Source: Deltaproteobacteria bacterium ADurb.Bin151 (GTDB lineage: Bacteria > Desulfobacterota > Syntrophia > Syntrophales > Smithellaceae). Taken from it: a stretch of 40,535 nt of DNA. Within the stretch, counting starts at the first letter, position 1, and each line of letters begins with the position of its first letter. The notes under the pieces are model-generated. The model searched no databases. It was not told the origin of the DNA and worked only from the letters and a program-made list of their open reading frames with translations. Made by a program: the position numbers and the translations under genes. Location: positions 1 to 40,535 of the forward strand of contig MWDG01000018.1 in the NCBI GenBank assembly GCA_002070455.1, read 5' to 3'. Below are positions 34,013 through 40,535 of the stretch, in pieces.

Positions 34013-34339
34013 ATGTCCATCTATTTACAGATCATTCTACTGGTCGCCGCCTTTATTGTATTTGTTCTTGCGGCCATGTATTTTGCGGGACTGGGGCTGC
34101 GGCGGGTGTGCTTTAAAATGATCGCCGAATTGGAGGAGGCCGGGGCCTTCAAGGCCAGCAAAGCGATTAAGCTGCAGGATGAAAGGAAGAATTTCTTTCA
34201 GGTGGGCACGGGCAACCTGCGGCCCAGAGCACTTCAACTGCTGATTTCCGACAAACTGGTTGTCAAAACACCAGAGGGTAAATATTATCTGGACAAAGAA
34301 AAACTGGCGGAAATGAGAAGCAAATTGAAGAAGCCCTGA
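34013..34339 (+). CDS. Small membrane-anchored protein with winged-helix-like tail
   Basis: I do not recognise a named family for this 108-residue protein. One membrane helix (about 5-27) is followed by a cytosolic part with helices and a beta-hairpin (LQLLISDKLVVKTPEGKYYLDKEKL) like a winged-helix wing. No catalytic residues are seen. It is probably a single gene between the fadD-like and acyl-CoA dehydrogenase genes, with its own candidate promoter. The ribosome binding site is weak. Confidence 0.7.
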   Translation: MSIYLQIILLVAAFIVFVLAAMYFAGLGLRRVCFKMIAELEEAGAFKASKAIKLQDERKNFFQVGTGNLRPRALQLLISDKLVVKTPEGKYYLDKEKLAEMRSKLKKP

Positions 34340-34493
34340 TTTCCAGTTTTTCAAAATCCGTACGATATCTTTTATTTCGTCAGTCTTCCGATCCACCAAA
34401 TCGATGAATTACAGAAAACAAGATCCTTGCCATGATCACGTGAATCAGTTATGAAGTGACGCAATGGTTCCTCCGGCAATGCTGAATCTTTGG

Positions 34494-34522
34494 TTGACTT
34501 TACCGTGTCTTTTTTCTATATG
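34494..34522 (+). promoter_or_regulatory. Candidate promoter of the acyl-CoA dehydrogenase-etfBA operon
   Basis: TTGACT (34494-34499) and TATATG (34517-34522) are 17 bases apart, 5/6 and 4/6 to consensus, with a leader of about 85 bases. It lies in the 274-base gap before the operon, where nothing else was seen. Confidence 0.4.
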
Positions 34523-34613
34523 CCAAATGACATTTTATATTTATAATTTTGAGTATCGAAGATCATGATCGGGGACGAACGAGCGGTCCCATGCCCCGGT
34601 CCGGGAGATAAAT

Positions 34614-35765
34614 TTGCAATTTAACCCGTGTATTAAACATAAACTGATCCGCAACTCCGCCCGGCATTTTGCCGAAACGGAGCTGGCGCCCATTGCTGCC
34701 GAGATTGACCAGCAGAGGATTTTTCCCCGTGACGCCATCAATAAGATGAAAGCCCTCAACTACTTTGGCCTGCAGGTGCCTGAAGAATATGGCGGCGCGG
34801 CCCTGGATTCCATCAGCACAGCCATTGTCGTGGAGGAGCTCTCGCGCGTGTGCGCCGCGGTTGGCTTGTGTGTAACCGTTCATAACGGCGTGGCGGTCTA
34901 TCCCTTCCTGCAATTTGCCAATGCTGCCCAGAAGGAAACCTACCTGCCTCAATTGGCCTCGGGGGAAGTAATCGGCGCGTTCAGCCTGACGGAGGCCAAC
35001 GCGGGATCTGATGCGGGAAGCGTCGAAATGACAGCTGTGAAAAGTGGTTCGGATTACATTTTAAACGGCACAAAAATTTTTGTAACCAACGGCGGAGTTT
35101 GCGATGTCGCATTGATTTTCGCATTGACTTCTTTACCTGAAAACAAACTGCAAAGCAGTGTCTTCATTGTTGAAAGTAAATATCCGGGGTTCCTGCGAGG
35201 CGAACTGGAAGATCTTTGTGGTATGCGTGCCAACCCTGTTTCGTCCCTGTTTTTTGAAGACTGCCGTGTGCCGGAAGAAAATCTTCTGGGTAAACTCGGC
35301 GATGGCATGAAAATTGGCCTGGCGACGCTGGACAACGGCCGGATCGGTGTGGCCGCTCAGGCCCTGGGTATTGCGCAGGGTGCTATGGAGGCGGCGATAA
35401 AATACGCAAAAGAAAGACAGCAGTTTAAAAGGCCCATTGCCTCCCAGCAGACAATTCAAAATTATATTGCCGACATGGCGACAGAAATCATGGCCGCCCG
35501 TCTGCTTTTGTATCGTTCGTGTGAGCTCAAGGATGCGGGGGCGCCGTTTGGATGCGAGGCGTCCATGGCCAAGCTGTACTGCAGTTCCGTGGCTTCCAGA
35601 GTGACAGGATTGGCTGTCCAGATTCACGGCGGCTACGGGTACAGCAAAGAATATGATGTAGAACGTTATTTCCGGGACGCCAAGGTTACGGAAATTTATG
35701 AAGGCACGAGCGAAATCCAGCGGATGGTGATTGCCCGCGCCATGCTGTCTCAATCGATGATGTGA
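34614..35765 (+). CDS. Acyl-CoA dehydrogenase
   Basis: This 383-residue flavoenzyme introduces a double bond into an acyl-CoA and hands electrons to ETF. Family patterns are AFSLTEANAGSDAGS (FAD/substrate loop), a QIHGGYGYSKEYDVERYFRDAK-type signature in two pieces, and the catalytic glutamate E363 in IYEGTSEIQR, the position used by short- and medium-chain enzymes. It starts with TTG at 34614: GGGAG lies 7 bases before it and no in-frame ATG exists upstream. It forms an operon with etfB and etfA. The substrate could be a fatty, branched or aromatic-derived acyl-CoA. Confidence 0.94.
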   Translation: MQFNPCIKHKLIRNSARHFAETELAPIAAEIDQQRIFPRDAINKMKALNYFGLQVPEEYGGAALDSISTAIVVEELSRVCAAVGLCVTVHNGVAVYPFLQFANAAQKETYLPQLASGEVIGAFSLTEANAGSDAGSVEMTAVKSGSDYILNGTKIFVTNGGVCDVALIFALTSLPENKLQSSVFIVESKYPGFLRGELEDLCGMRANPVSSLFFEDCRVPEENLLGKLGDGMKIGLATLDNGRIGVAAQALGIAQGAMEAAIKYAKERQQFKRPIASQQTIQNYIADMATEIMAARLLLYRSCELKDAGAPFGCEASMAKLYCSSVASRVTGLAVQIHGGYGYSKEYDVERYFRDAKVTEIYEGTSEIQRMVIARAMLSQSMM

Positions 35766-35770
35766 AACCT

Positions 35771-36592
35771 ATGCTGAATATTGTGGTGTGTATCAAACAG
35801 GTGCCAATGGTCACCGAATTGCCCTGGGATGAAAGATCCGGAACGCTCAGACGGGATCTGGCGGCGGGAATGATGAATCCTGCCTGCAAGCACGCGGTGG
35901 AAGCAGCCCTGCAAATCAAGGAAAATCAAGGCGCGTCCATTACGGTAATGACTATGGGCCCGCCTGCGGCGGAAGAAGTGCTGCGGGAAGCGCTTGCCAT
36001 GGGAGCGGACCGCGGCGTTCTGATCTGCGATAGAAAGTTAGCAGGTGCCGATACGTATGCCACCTCTTTTATCCTCGCGTCAGCGATTCGAAAAAAATGT
36101 CCTTCCTTTGATTTGATTTTGTGCGGTGCGTATACTTCAGACAGCGAAACAGCGCAGGTCGGCCCACAACTGGCGGAGGAGCTGAATCTGCCGGCGGCAG
36201 CCTACGCGGAAAACATCGATGTAAACAGCGGGAACATACGGGTTCGCCGCCTGGTCGATCATTTCCGGGAAACACTGGAAATGGAGCTGCCGGCGCTGGT
36301 GACGGTTTCCATGGAAAGATATCAGCCGCGTTACGCATCGTTTTCCGGATTGGACAAGGCTTTTACACGGGCGGGCATCTCCGTCCTGAATGCAGAGAAA
36401 CTAGGGATTTCCCCTGCCGATCTTGCACAGCAGGGGTCACGAACCAGAGTTCGCATGGTTTTTGTCCGTAAAGCGCAGAAGGAAAATGTAACGATCACGG
36501 GAGCGGCGGCCAGGGCCGCGAGCGAATTTCTGGACCGGTATGAGAGAAAAATCGGTGCGGCAATCGGCAAATCCATCGAGGCGAAAAAATAA
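35771..36592 (+). CDS. etfB: Electron transfer flavoprotein beta subunit
   Basis: This 273-residue ETF beta subunit opens with MLNIVVCIKQVP and has GCxxxADR-like AMGADRGVLI and the DSETAQVGPQLAEEL segment that binds AMP or a second FAD. It takes electrons from the adjacent acyl-CoA dehydrogenase. The ATG at 35771 matches the family start; a GTG at 35762 overlapping the previous stop would add three residues. The gap to the dehydrogenase gene is five bases. Confidence 0.94.
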   Translation: MLNIVVCIKQVPMVTELPWDERSGTLRRDLAAGMMNPACKHAVEAALQIKENQGASITVMTMGPPAAEEVLREALAMGADRGVLICDRKLAGADTYATSFILASAIRKKCPSFDLILCGAYTSDSETAQVGPQLAEELNLPAAAYAENIDVNSGNIRVRRLVDHFRETLEMELPALVTVSMERYQPRYASFSGLDKAFTRAGISVLNAEKLGISPADLAQQGSRTRVRMVFVRKAQKENVTITGAAARAASEFLDRYERKIGAAIGKSIEAKK

Positions 36593-36621
36593 CAGCAGCA
36601 GGGGCGGGGTCGGGTCCAATC

Positions 36622-37623
36622 ATGGTGAACAAGCAAAAAAGTATCTGGGTCTTCGGCGATTACCGCAATTACTATCAAAACCGGGTGACGCTGCAGCTGC
36701 TTTCCAGGGCGGTTGATCTTTCGCGCATCATGAAAGCGGAAGTATGCGCGGTCTTGTTCGGGCATGAGATTGAAGAATGGATCATGGAATATACCGCGCA
36801 CGGTGCAGATCGTATACTGGCCATCGACCATCCGTCATTAACCAGTTACAGTACGGAGAACTATCTGGCGCTGATTGAAAAACTGGCCAGGGAAAGAGAC
36901 CCGGACATTCTTCTGATTGGAGCGACGGATTTCGGCCGGGAATTCGCGCCGCGGCTGGCCAAGCGCTTGCAGACAGGGCTGTCCGCCGATTGCGTTGGCC
37001 TGGATATCACGTCCGAAGGACTGCTGGTTCAGATCGCACCTTCATTCGGCGGTAACATGCTGGCGGAAATTGTCACGGAGCATCATCGTCCTCAGATGGC
37101 CACCGTTCGTCCCGGTACTTTTAAGGAAATTCCGCACAACAACGAAAGAACTGCTATTGTGGAGCGCCTGCCGCTGCCTGCCGATCTTCCCGCATCGCGG
37201 GTTCGGCTGGTCGAGTATGAACGGGCTGCGCAGCGGGAGCACAGAATGGAAAACGCCGCTGTGATTGTCTGCGGCGGACGCGGCATGGGCAATAAAAACA
37301 ATTTTAAAAAACTCGACGAACTGGCCGGACTTTTAGGCGGAGATGTCGGTGCGACGAGGCCCGTGGTTTACGCGGGCTGGGCCGGACATGATTCGCTGGT
37401 CGGTCAGGCGGGAAAACATATCAAGCCGAAAATACTGTTTTCTTTCGGTATCAGCGGCGCCATTCAGCACACGGCGGGACTGGGGGAAACGGATTTTATT
37501 GTCGCGATCAACAAAAACCCTCAGGCGACCATGATGAAAATGTCGGATGTCGCCATCGTGGCTGATGCCGGCGATTGGCTCCACCACCTGATCAGGGAAT
37601 TGAAAAAAAGAATCCGGGAATAA
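36622..37623 (+). CDS. etfA: Electron transfer flavoprotein alpha subunit
   Basis: This 333-residue ETF alpha subunit has an N-terminal alpha/beta domain (about 1-205) and the C-terminal FAD-binding domain with GGRGMGNKNNF, GATRPVV, SLVGQAGKHIKPK and SGAIQHTAG. The usual SRPAVDAGW region reads TRPVVYAGWAGHDSLVG, and IVAINKNPQA is kept. Such EtfAB pairs next to one dehydrogenase usually serve it specifically. Whether this pair is bifurcating cannot be settled without alignment. It is the last gene of the operon and converges on the UPF0316 gene with a 16-base gap. Confidence 0.94.
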   Translation: MVNKQKSIWVFGDYRNYYQNRVTLQLLSRAVDLSRIMKAEVCAVLFGHEIEEWIMEYTAHGADRILAIDHPSLTSYSTENYLALIEKLARERDPDILLIGATDFGREFAPRLAKRLQTGLSADCVGLDITSEGLLVQIAPSFGGNMLAEIVTEHHRPQMATVRPGTFKEIPHNNERTAIVERLPLPADLPASRVRLVEYERAAQREHRMENAAVIVCGGRGMGNKNNFKKLDELAGLLGGDVGATRPVVYAGWAGHDSLVGQAGKHIKPKILFSFGISGAIQHTAGLGETDFIVAINKNPQATMMKMSDVAIVADAGDWLHHLIRELKKRIRE

Positions 37624-37639
37624 AGAAAGCCGTTACCTG

Positions 37640-38224
37640 TTATCGCGCAGCTGAGGTTCCATGTTTTTTGCTGCTTGTTCCTGTCAGTGGAAAGACGCCC
37701 TTGCGGACAGAGCGTACGTCTTCAATCGTAAAAAATGCGAGCGGATTACAGGTTCTGACGATTTTAAGCACCCGGTCAATGTCTTTTCTTTTCACGATGG
37801 TAAAAATGATTTTCACCGGACCCATAACGCCTTGGGCGTCTGTATGTGTGACACCGTAATGATTCGTTTTCAGAACTTCAATGAGCTGAAGGGCTTCTTT
37901 CTGGGTGATAATGCGGATGACCACGGTGCCGATGGCCATTTTTTCTTCCAGGATAATCCCGATGAAGTTGCCCATTGCGAATCCCCCCGCATAGGCAATA
38001 TAACAAACCGGATTCGACAGGTTTTGAAAAATCTGGCTGATGGCCATGAGCCAGATCAACACCTCAAAAAAACCGATCATCGGCGCGGCAAACTTCATTC
38101 CACGCGATACATAAATAATGCGAAGTGTGTCGAGCGTCACATCGCAGATCCGGGCCATAAAAATTAAGGTCGGTAAAATTACAAATTTAAAAATCTCGGA
38201 ATGATAAATTGCGGCAATGTCCAT
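37640..38224 (-). CDS. UPF0316 / DUF2179 membrane protein
   Basis: This 194-residue protein has three hydrophobic segments (about 12-33, 44-65 and 72-92) followed by a soluble DUF2179 domain (about 100-170) with MAIGTVVIRIITQKEALQLIEVL and a VMGPVKIIFTIVKRKDID strand pattern. This is the layout of UPF0316 proteins, which share the ligand-binding-like domain with YitT-type proteins. Function is unknown. A perfect consensus promoter lies just upstream. The last 20 residues are basic and unconserved-looking. Confidence 0.85.
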   Translation of the reverse strand: MDIAAIYHSEIFKFVILPTLIFMARICDVTLDTLRIIYVSRGMKFAAPMIGFFEVLIWLMAISQIFQNLSNPVCYIAYAGGFAMGNFIGIILEEKMAIGTVVIRIITQKEALQLIEVLKTNHYGVTHTDAQGVMGPVKIIFTIVKRKDIDRVLKIVRTCNPLAFFTIEDVRSVRKGVFPLTGTSSKKHGTSAAR

Positions 38225-38256
38225 GGTGTTGGTTCCAGTCAGGTGATGTTGGTTTC

Positions 38257-38285
38257 ATTATAAGCATATAAATACTTTATGTCAA
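38257..38285 (-). promoter_or_regulatory. Perfect consensus sigma-70 promoter for the UPF0316 gene
   Basis: On the minus strand TTGACA (38280-38285), a 17-base spacer and TATAAT (38257-38262) match the housekeeping consensus at all twelve positions. The leader to the ATG at 38224 would be about 26 bases. Such an exact promoter should be strong and largely constitutive unless repressed. Confidence 0.85.
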
Positions 38286-38569
38286 CAAGGGGCAGGTCGC
38301 CAGGTGTTTTCTGAATTGATCAAAGGAGTCAATTATTAAAAGTCACATAACTGAATGGATACTTGTCATGACGGTAAATACCCTGATAACCTAAAGGCGA
38401 TACGAGGGCACGAGTGTCGGAACCCATGAATTCTTTAAACTGGTTCCCGGTCTTTGCAGGGAAGATGATTGAAATTGTAGTAGCCTCAATTAGGAATGCT
38501 ATGACCAGACCATTAGTAAATCATTTAGGTATTCTTGAGAACTGGTGTTGTGTATCCGAATTCTTATGA
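38286..38569. other. Intergenic region without recognisable gene
   Basis: Short open frames only, none with a ribosome binding site or familiar product. No strong hairpin or repeat was found. With the UPF0316 promoter region it makes up the 345-base gap between that gene and mazF. Confidence 0.5.
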
Positions 38570-38920
38570 TTAAGATTTGATGAGCAAGCTCAGTTTTTCA
38601 ACAGTTTCATTCAATGTTTCTTTTAACGCTGACGCGATATATGTGGCCTGCCTTTTCTTCCAGTCAATTTTTTTGATCTGATCAGCGAGTATAACTCCAT
38701 CGATTTTATTTTTTATGGTAATCCTGACTTCGAAAGGATAATCTTTAATCTTTGATGTAACCGGGCAACAAAGAGCCAATCCGACTTTTTCATTGTACTC
38801 TCTGGATGATATAACAATGGCCGGCCGGTGCCCTGACTGCTCATGCCCGCTTTGAGGATCAAATGACAGCCAAATCAGATCACCACGCTCGGGAACATAT
38901 TTACCAGATTTCTTTTCCAA
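38570..38920 (-). CDS. mazF: MazF/PemK-type mRNA interferase toxin
   Basis: This 116-residue toxin has the family opening VPERGDLIWLSFDPQSGHEQ, then RPAIVIS, CCPVTSK and DGVILADQIK. Arginine R31 (in SGHRPA) and the threonine in PVTS correspond to the catalytic region of MazF. It should cut mRNA at a short specific sequence when the antitoxin is lost. The start is TTG at 38920 with GAGGAA upstream and lies 20 bases inside mazE, a typical coupled arrangement that keeps toxin below antitoxin. Confidence 0.92.
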   Translation of the reverse strand: MEKKSGKYVPERGDLIWLSFDPQSGHEQSGHRPAIVISSREYNEKVGLALCCPVTSKIKDYPFEVRITIKNKIDGVILADQIKKIDWKKRQATYIASALKETLNETVEKLSLLIKS

Positions 38921-39140
38921 CCGGTTCCTCCGTGAATGCCTCCTTGTGAATATTATCGTCAGTGATTTTGGACAGCAGGTCTTTTAATTTTAAGCCTGGT
39001 TTTTTGGGCATAATAACGAGTTTATCATTTTCTTGAATTAAATCGACATGTGCTCCCTGATGAAGACTGATGTCTTTCGCGTAACTTCCCGGAATCCTGA
39101 TAGCCAGGCTGTTGCCCCATTTTTGTATCGTTACTTCCAT
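38901..39140 (-). CDS. mazE: MazE-type antitoxin
   Basis: This 79-residue antitoxin has an N-terminal AbrB/SpoVT-type DNA-binding fold with the hallmark IQKWGNSLAIRIP (residues 5-17) and an acidic, probably flexible C-terminus that should wrap and block MazF. I chose the ATG at 39140 because GGGAGG lies 7 bases upstream; a longer frame from 39188 would begin at the -35 region of the promoter. It should repress its own promoter, which overlaps an AT-rich palindrome. Confidence 0.92.
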   Translation of the reverse strand: MEVTIQKWGNSLAIRIPGSYAKDISLHQGAHVDLIQENDKLVIMPKKPGLKLKDLLSKITDDNIHKEAFTEEPVGKEIW

Positions 39141-39164
39141 AAGATTGCCTCCCTGTTGATACAT

Positions 39165-39193
39165 AGTATATACATTGAGCCGTGTCATGTCAA
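39165..39193 (-). promoter_or_regulatory. mazEF promoter with overlapping palindrome
   Basis: On the minus strand TTGACA (39188-39193), 17 bases, then TATACT (39165-39170), 5/6 to the -10 consensus. The -10 region overlaps the 8-bp palindrome GTATATAC (39166-39173) and is flanked by ATGTAT repeats, a plausible MazE operator. The transcription start would be about 20 bases before the ATG. Confidence 0.7.
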
Positions 39194-39341
39194 ATTACCT
39201 TTTGAGCCCAAATCGTTTCAGTCATTATGGGAGATTGGATTATGAAAAAACGTTTACTAAATTCAATATGATTACTGAATAACTGAACCAGTACAACCAT
39301 CCTCTTGTTATGTCTTCATGAAATGTTTATCTTGACCCCCG

Positions 39342-40535
39342 TCATTTTTGCAGCAGCCGTCTGATCTCTTTACGGCAGATGTTCTCGATAGCGGTAAAGG
39401 TGATGAACCGGGCGCTGGAGGTATTTAAAACCGGCTCATGGCCGCGGTCGAAATACCCCTCGTCAAAGTCCGGCTGGTGTTTCGGCTTCAGTCGCGGATT
39501 CTGCCCAGGGAAAAACCCCTGAAATTCATGCCGGTCGGCAATGCAAAAGGTCCGCTGCTTGTCCGTCGGTAATTGCAGGGCCATGGCCGATGATTCCGGA
39601 ACCGTGCCGTCACCCGCCCCGTCGGGAAGCTGCAGGGTCACCAGCTGCAGGTCTCCGTCTTTTGCGGGAAGGCCTTTGTCATTGACCCGCTCCCGGTAGC
39701 CGCCGCGGTTTTGATACCAGTCGGTGTCCGTAATCACAGAAGGAGACAGCAGCTTGCCTGCCATTTCAATTAAGACGGGTTTTCCGATGACCCCGGCCCC
39801 TTTTTCCGCCTTAAACACCAGGGAGTTCTTCTTACTGATTTTATTCTCCGTGATCCCCAGTTTCCGCCTGACGGCTGCCAGCAGCGTGTCATCGGCACGG
39901 GTGAAAACCACCCGGTCCGCACTGGCAATTCCCGAAGCATAATACTGGTAGGTTCCCGGATGAACTGTCTCAGTGGCAAAATTATCGTGGAAGGTTTCGG
40001 CCTGTGCGAGGTATCCAAGAAACAAATCCCAGGATGAAGTTGGCTTCTTAAGCACCGGTTGTTCCTTACTATCTGTTTTTTTCGTTCCCGGATTCAGCCA
40101 GTCCGGGTTGACCAGTCGGTAGTAGAACTCCTCCTCCCGGTAGATTTCGTTGTAGGGATCTATTTTGGGCAGAGCCGTTTTGTTGCCCTGGCTGTCGATG
40201 AGTTCCAGCCAGCAGGCTTCCCCGTCGTTGCTTTTGTACCGTTTGTTGGGCAAAAGCTCCAGTCCGCCCGGCATGTTGCCCAAAAGCGCAGTCACTTCTT
40301 CGCCGTCTGTCCCCAGGATCCAGGCCGTTATTTTCCCCTCACTGATTTTCAGGTCGGTAAAGGGGATCCCCATCCCTTCGCCTTGAATCAGGTTGGCTTT
40401 TTTGTGTTTGAATGCCTTGACCGGGTTTTTGAACCATTGCATGATGCCCATGGCCGGAATGCTGTGCGGACGCTCAAATCCCCCTTTCATCCGCCAGTAG
40501 GCTGCGGGGGATCCATCTGACGGTTGGGCGGCATG
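39342..40535 (-). CDS. Lipase-like alpha/beta hydrolase, C-terminal part (5' end outside window)
   Basis: The frame is open through the window edge (residues AAYWR precede the internal Met at 40490), so at least 397 C-terminal residues of a longer protein are seen. LLGNMPGGLELLPNKRY and GDGTVPESSA are patterns of large PGAP1/LCAT-like lipases, including type VI secretion phospholipase effectors. The aspartate of GDGTVP and the histidine of RGHEPVLN would be two members of the catalytic triad; the serine elbow (GxSxG) must lie outside the window. No type VI gene is visible, so the effector role is inference. It runs in the same direction as mazEF, 153 bases upstream of its promoter region. Confidence 0.75.
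   Translation of the reverse strand, partial: HAAQPSDGSPAAYWRMKGGFERPHSIPAMGIMQWFKNPVKAFKHKKANLIQGEGMGIPFTDLKISEGKITAWILGTDGEEVTALLGNMPGGLELLPNKRYKSNDGEACWLELIDSQGNKTALPKIDPYNEIYREEEFYYRLVNPDWLNPGTKKTDSKEQPVLKKPTSSWDLFLGYLAQAETFHDNFATETVHPGTYQYYASGIASADRVVFTRADDTLLAAVRRKLGITENKISKKNSLVFKAEKGAGVIGKPVLIEMAGKLLSPSVITDTDWYQNRGGYRERVNDKGLPAKDGDLQLVTLQLPDGAGDGTVPESSAMALQLPTDKQRTFCIADRHEFQGFFPGQNPRLKPKHQPDFDEGYFDRGHEPVLNTSSARFITFTAIENICRKEIRRLLQK

Noticed and set aside
1..40535. CRISPR arrays, rRNA genes, prophage or classical attachment-site duplications
   Set aside because: No regularly spaced repeats, no rRNA sequence, no integrase or phage structural gene and no second copy of the tRNA-Sec 3' end were seen.

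Overview
The window looks like a chromosomal segment of a strictly anaerobic, probably syntrophic bacterium of the former Deltaproteobacteria (Syntrophales-like). This is inferred from gene content only: a tungsten-type aldehyde:ferredoxin oxidoreductase operon, a selenocysteine tRNA, a GatCAB amidotransferase, a branched-chain amino-acid type ABC importer next to an acyl-CoA synthetase, and an acyl-CoA dehydrogenase with its own electron-transfer flavoprotein. No taxonomic marker gene is present.

Layout. 1-2068: an IS110-family transposase gene whose start codon lies inside a 14-bp inverted repeat, followed by non-coding sequence with a perfect 21-bp-arm palindrome carrying a DnaA-box match in each arm. 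2069-4102 (-): a PAS-GAF-PAS-HD-GYP signalling protein. 4931-9490 (+): an aor operon (four-cluster ferredoxin subunit, catalytic subunit, FAD/NAD(P) subunit, MoeB/ThiF-like and MoaD-like proteins). 9690-14277 (-): an AT-rich accessory stretch with an MFS transporter, a lipoprotein / SHOCT-like peptide / DUF4282 cluster, a secreted nuclease and a double-PsiF protein, ending at the 3' end of tRNA-Sec (14278-14375, -). 14505-25143 (-): ten genes in one direction, including HAD phosphatase, mtnA, gatB, gatA, gatC, a histone-deacetylase-like enzyme, TauE/SafE permease, DHA2-type MFS, an unusual tandem ThyX-like protein and murI. 25323-33719 (+): an FMN-binding protein, a DUF6982-like protein, then livM-livH-small protein-livK-livG-livF-fadD. 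34013-37623 (+): a small membrane protein, then acyl-CoA dehydrogenase-etfB-etfA. 37640-40535 (-): a UPF0316/DUF2179 membrane protein, a mazEF toxin-antitoxin pair and the 3' part of a lipase-like gene that runs off the window.

How the parts may work together: the aor operon would oxidise aldehydes to acids and pass electrons through AorA clusters to the FAD/NAD(P) subunit, while its MoeB/MoaD-like proteins serve its pterin cofactor. The liv-fadD and acd-etfBA blocks fit import and CoA activation of an organic acid or amino acid and its oxidation. The substrate cannot be read from sequence.

Most unusual signals: (i) a diverged ~113-bp non-coding element present three times (4152-4263, 10964-11076, 12337-12449), each time just upstream of a minus-strand gene and ending in an extended -10-like motif; (ii) a two-domain ThyX-like protein whose signature halves are split between its domains; (iii) the DnaA-box palindrome; (iv) the hairpin over the IS110 start codon. 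All homology statements rest on motif recognition by eye, not on a database search.
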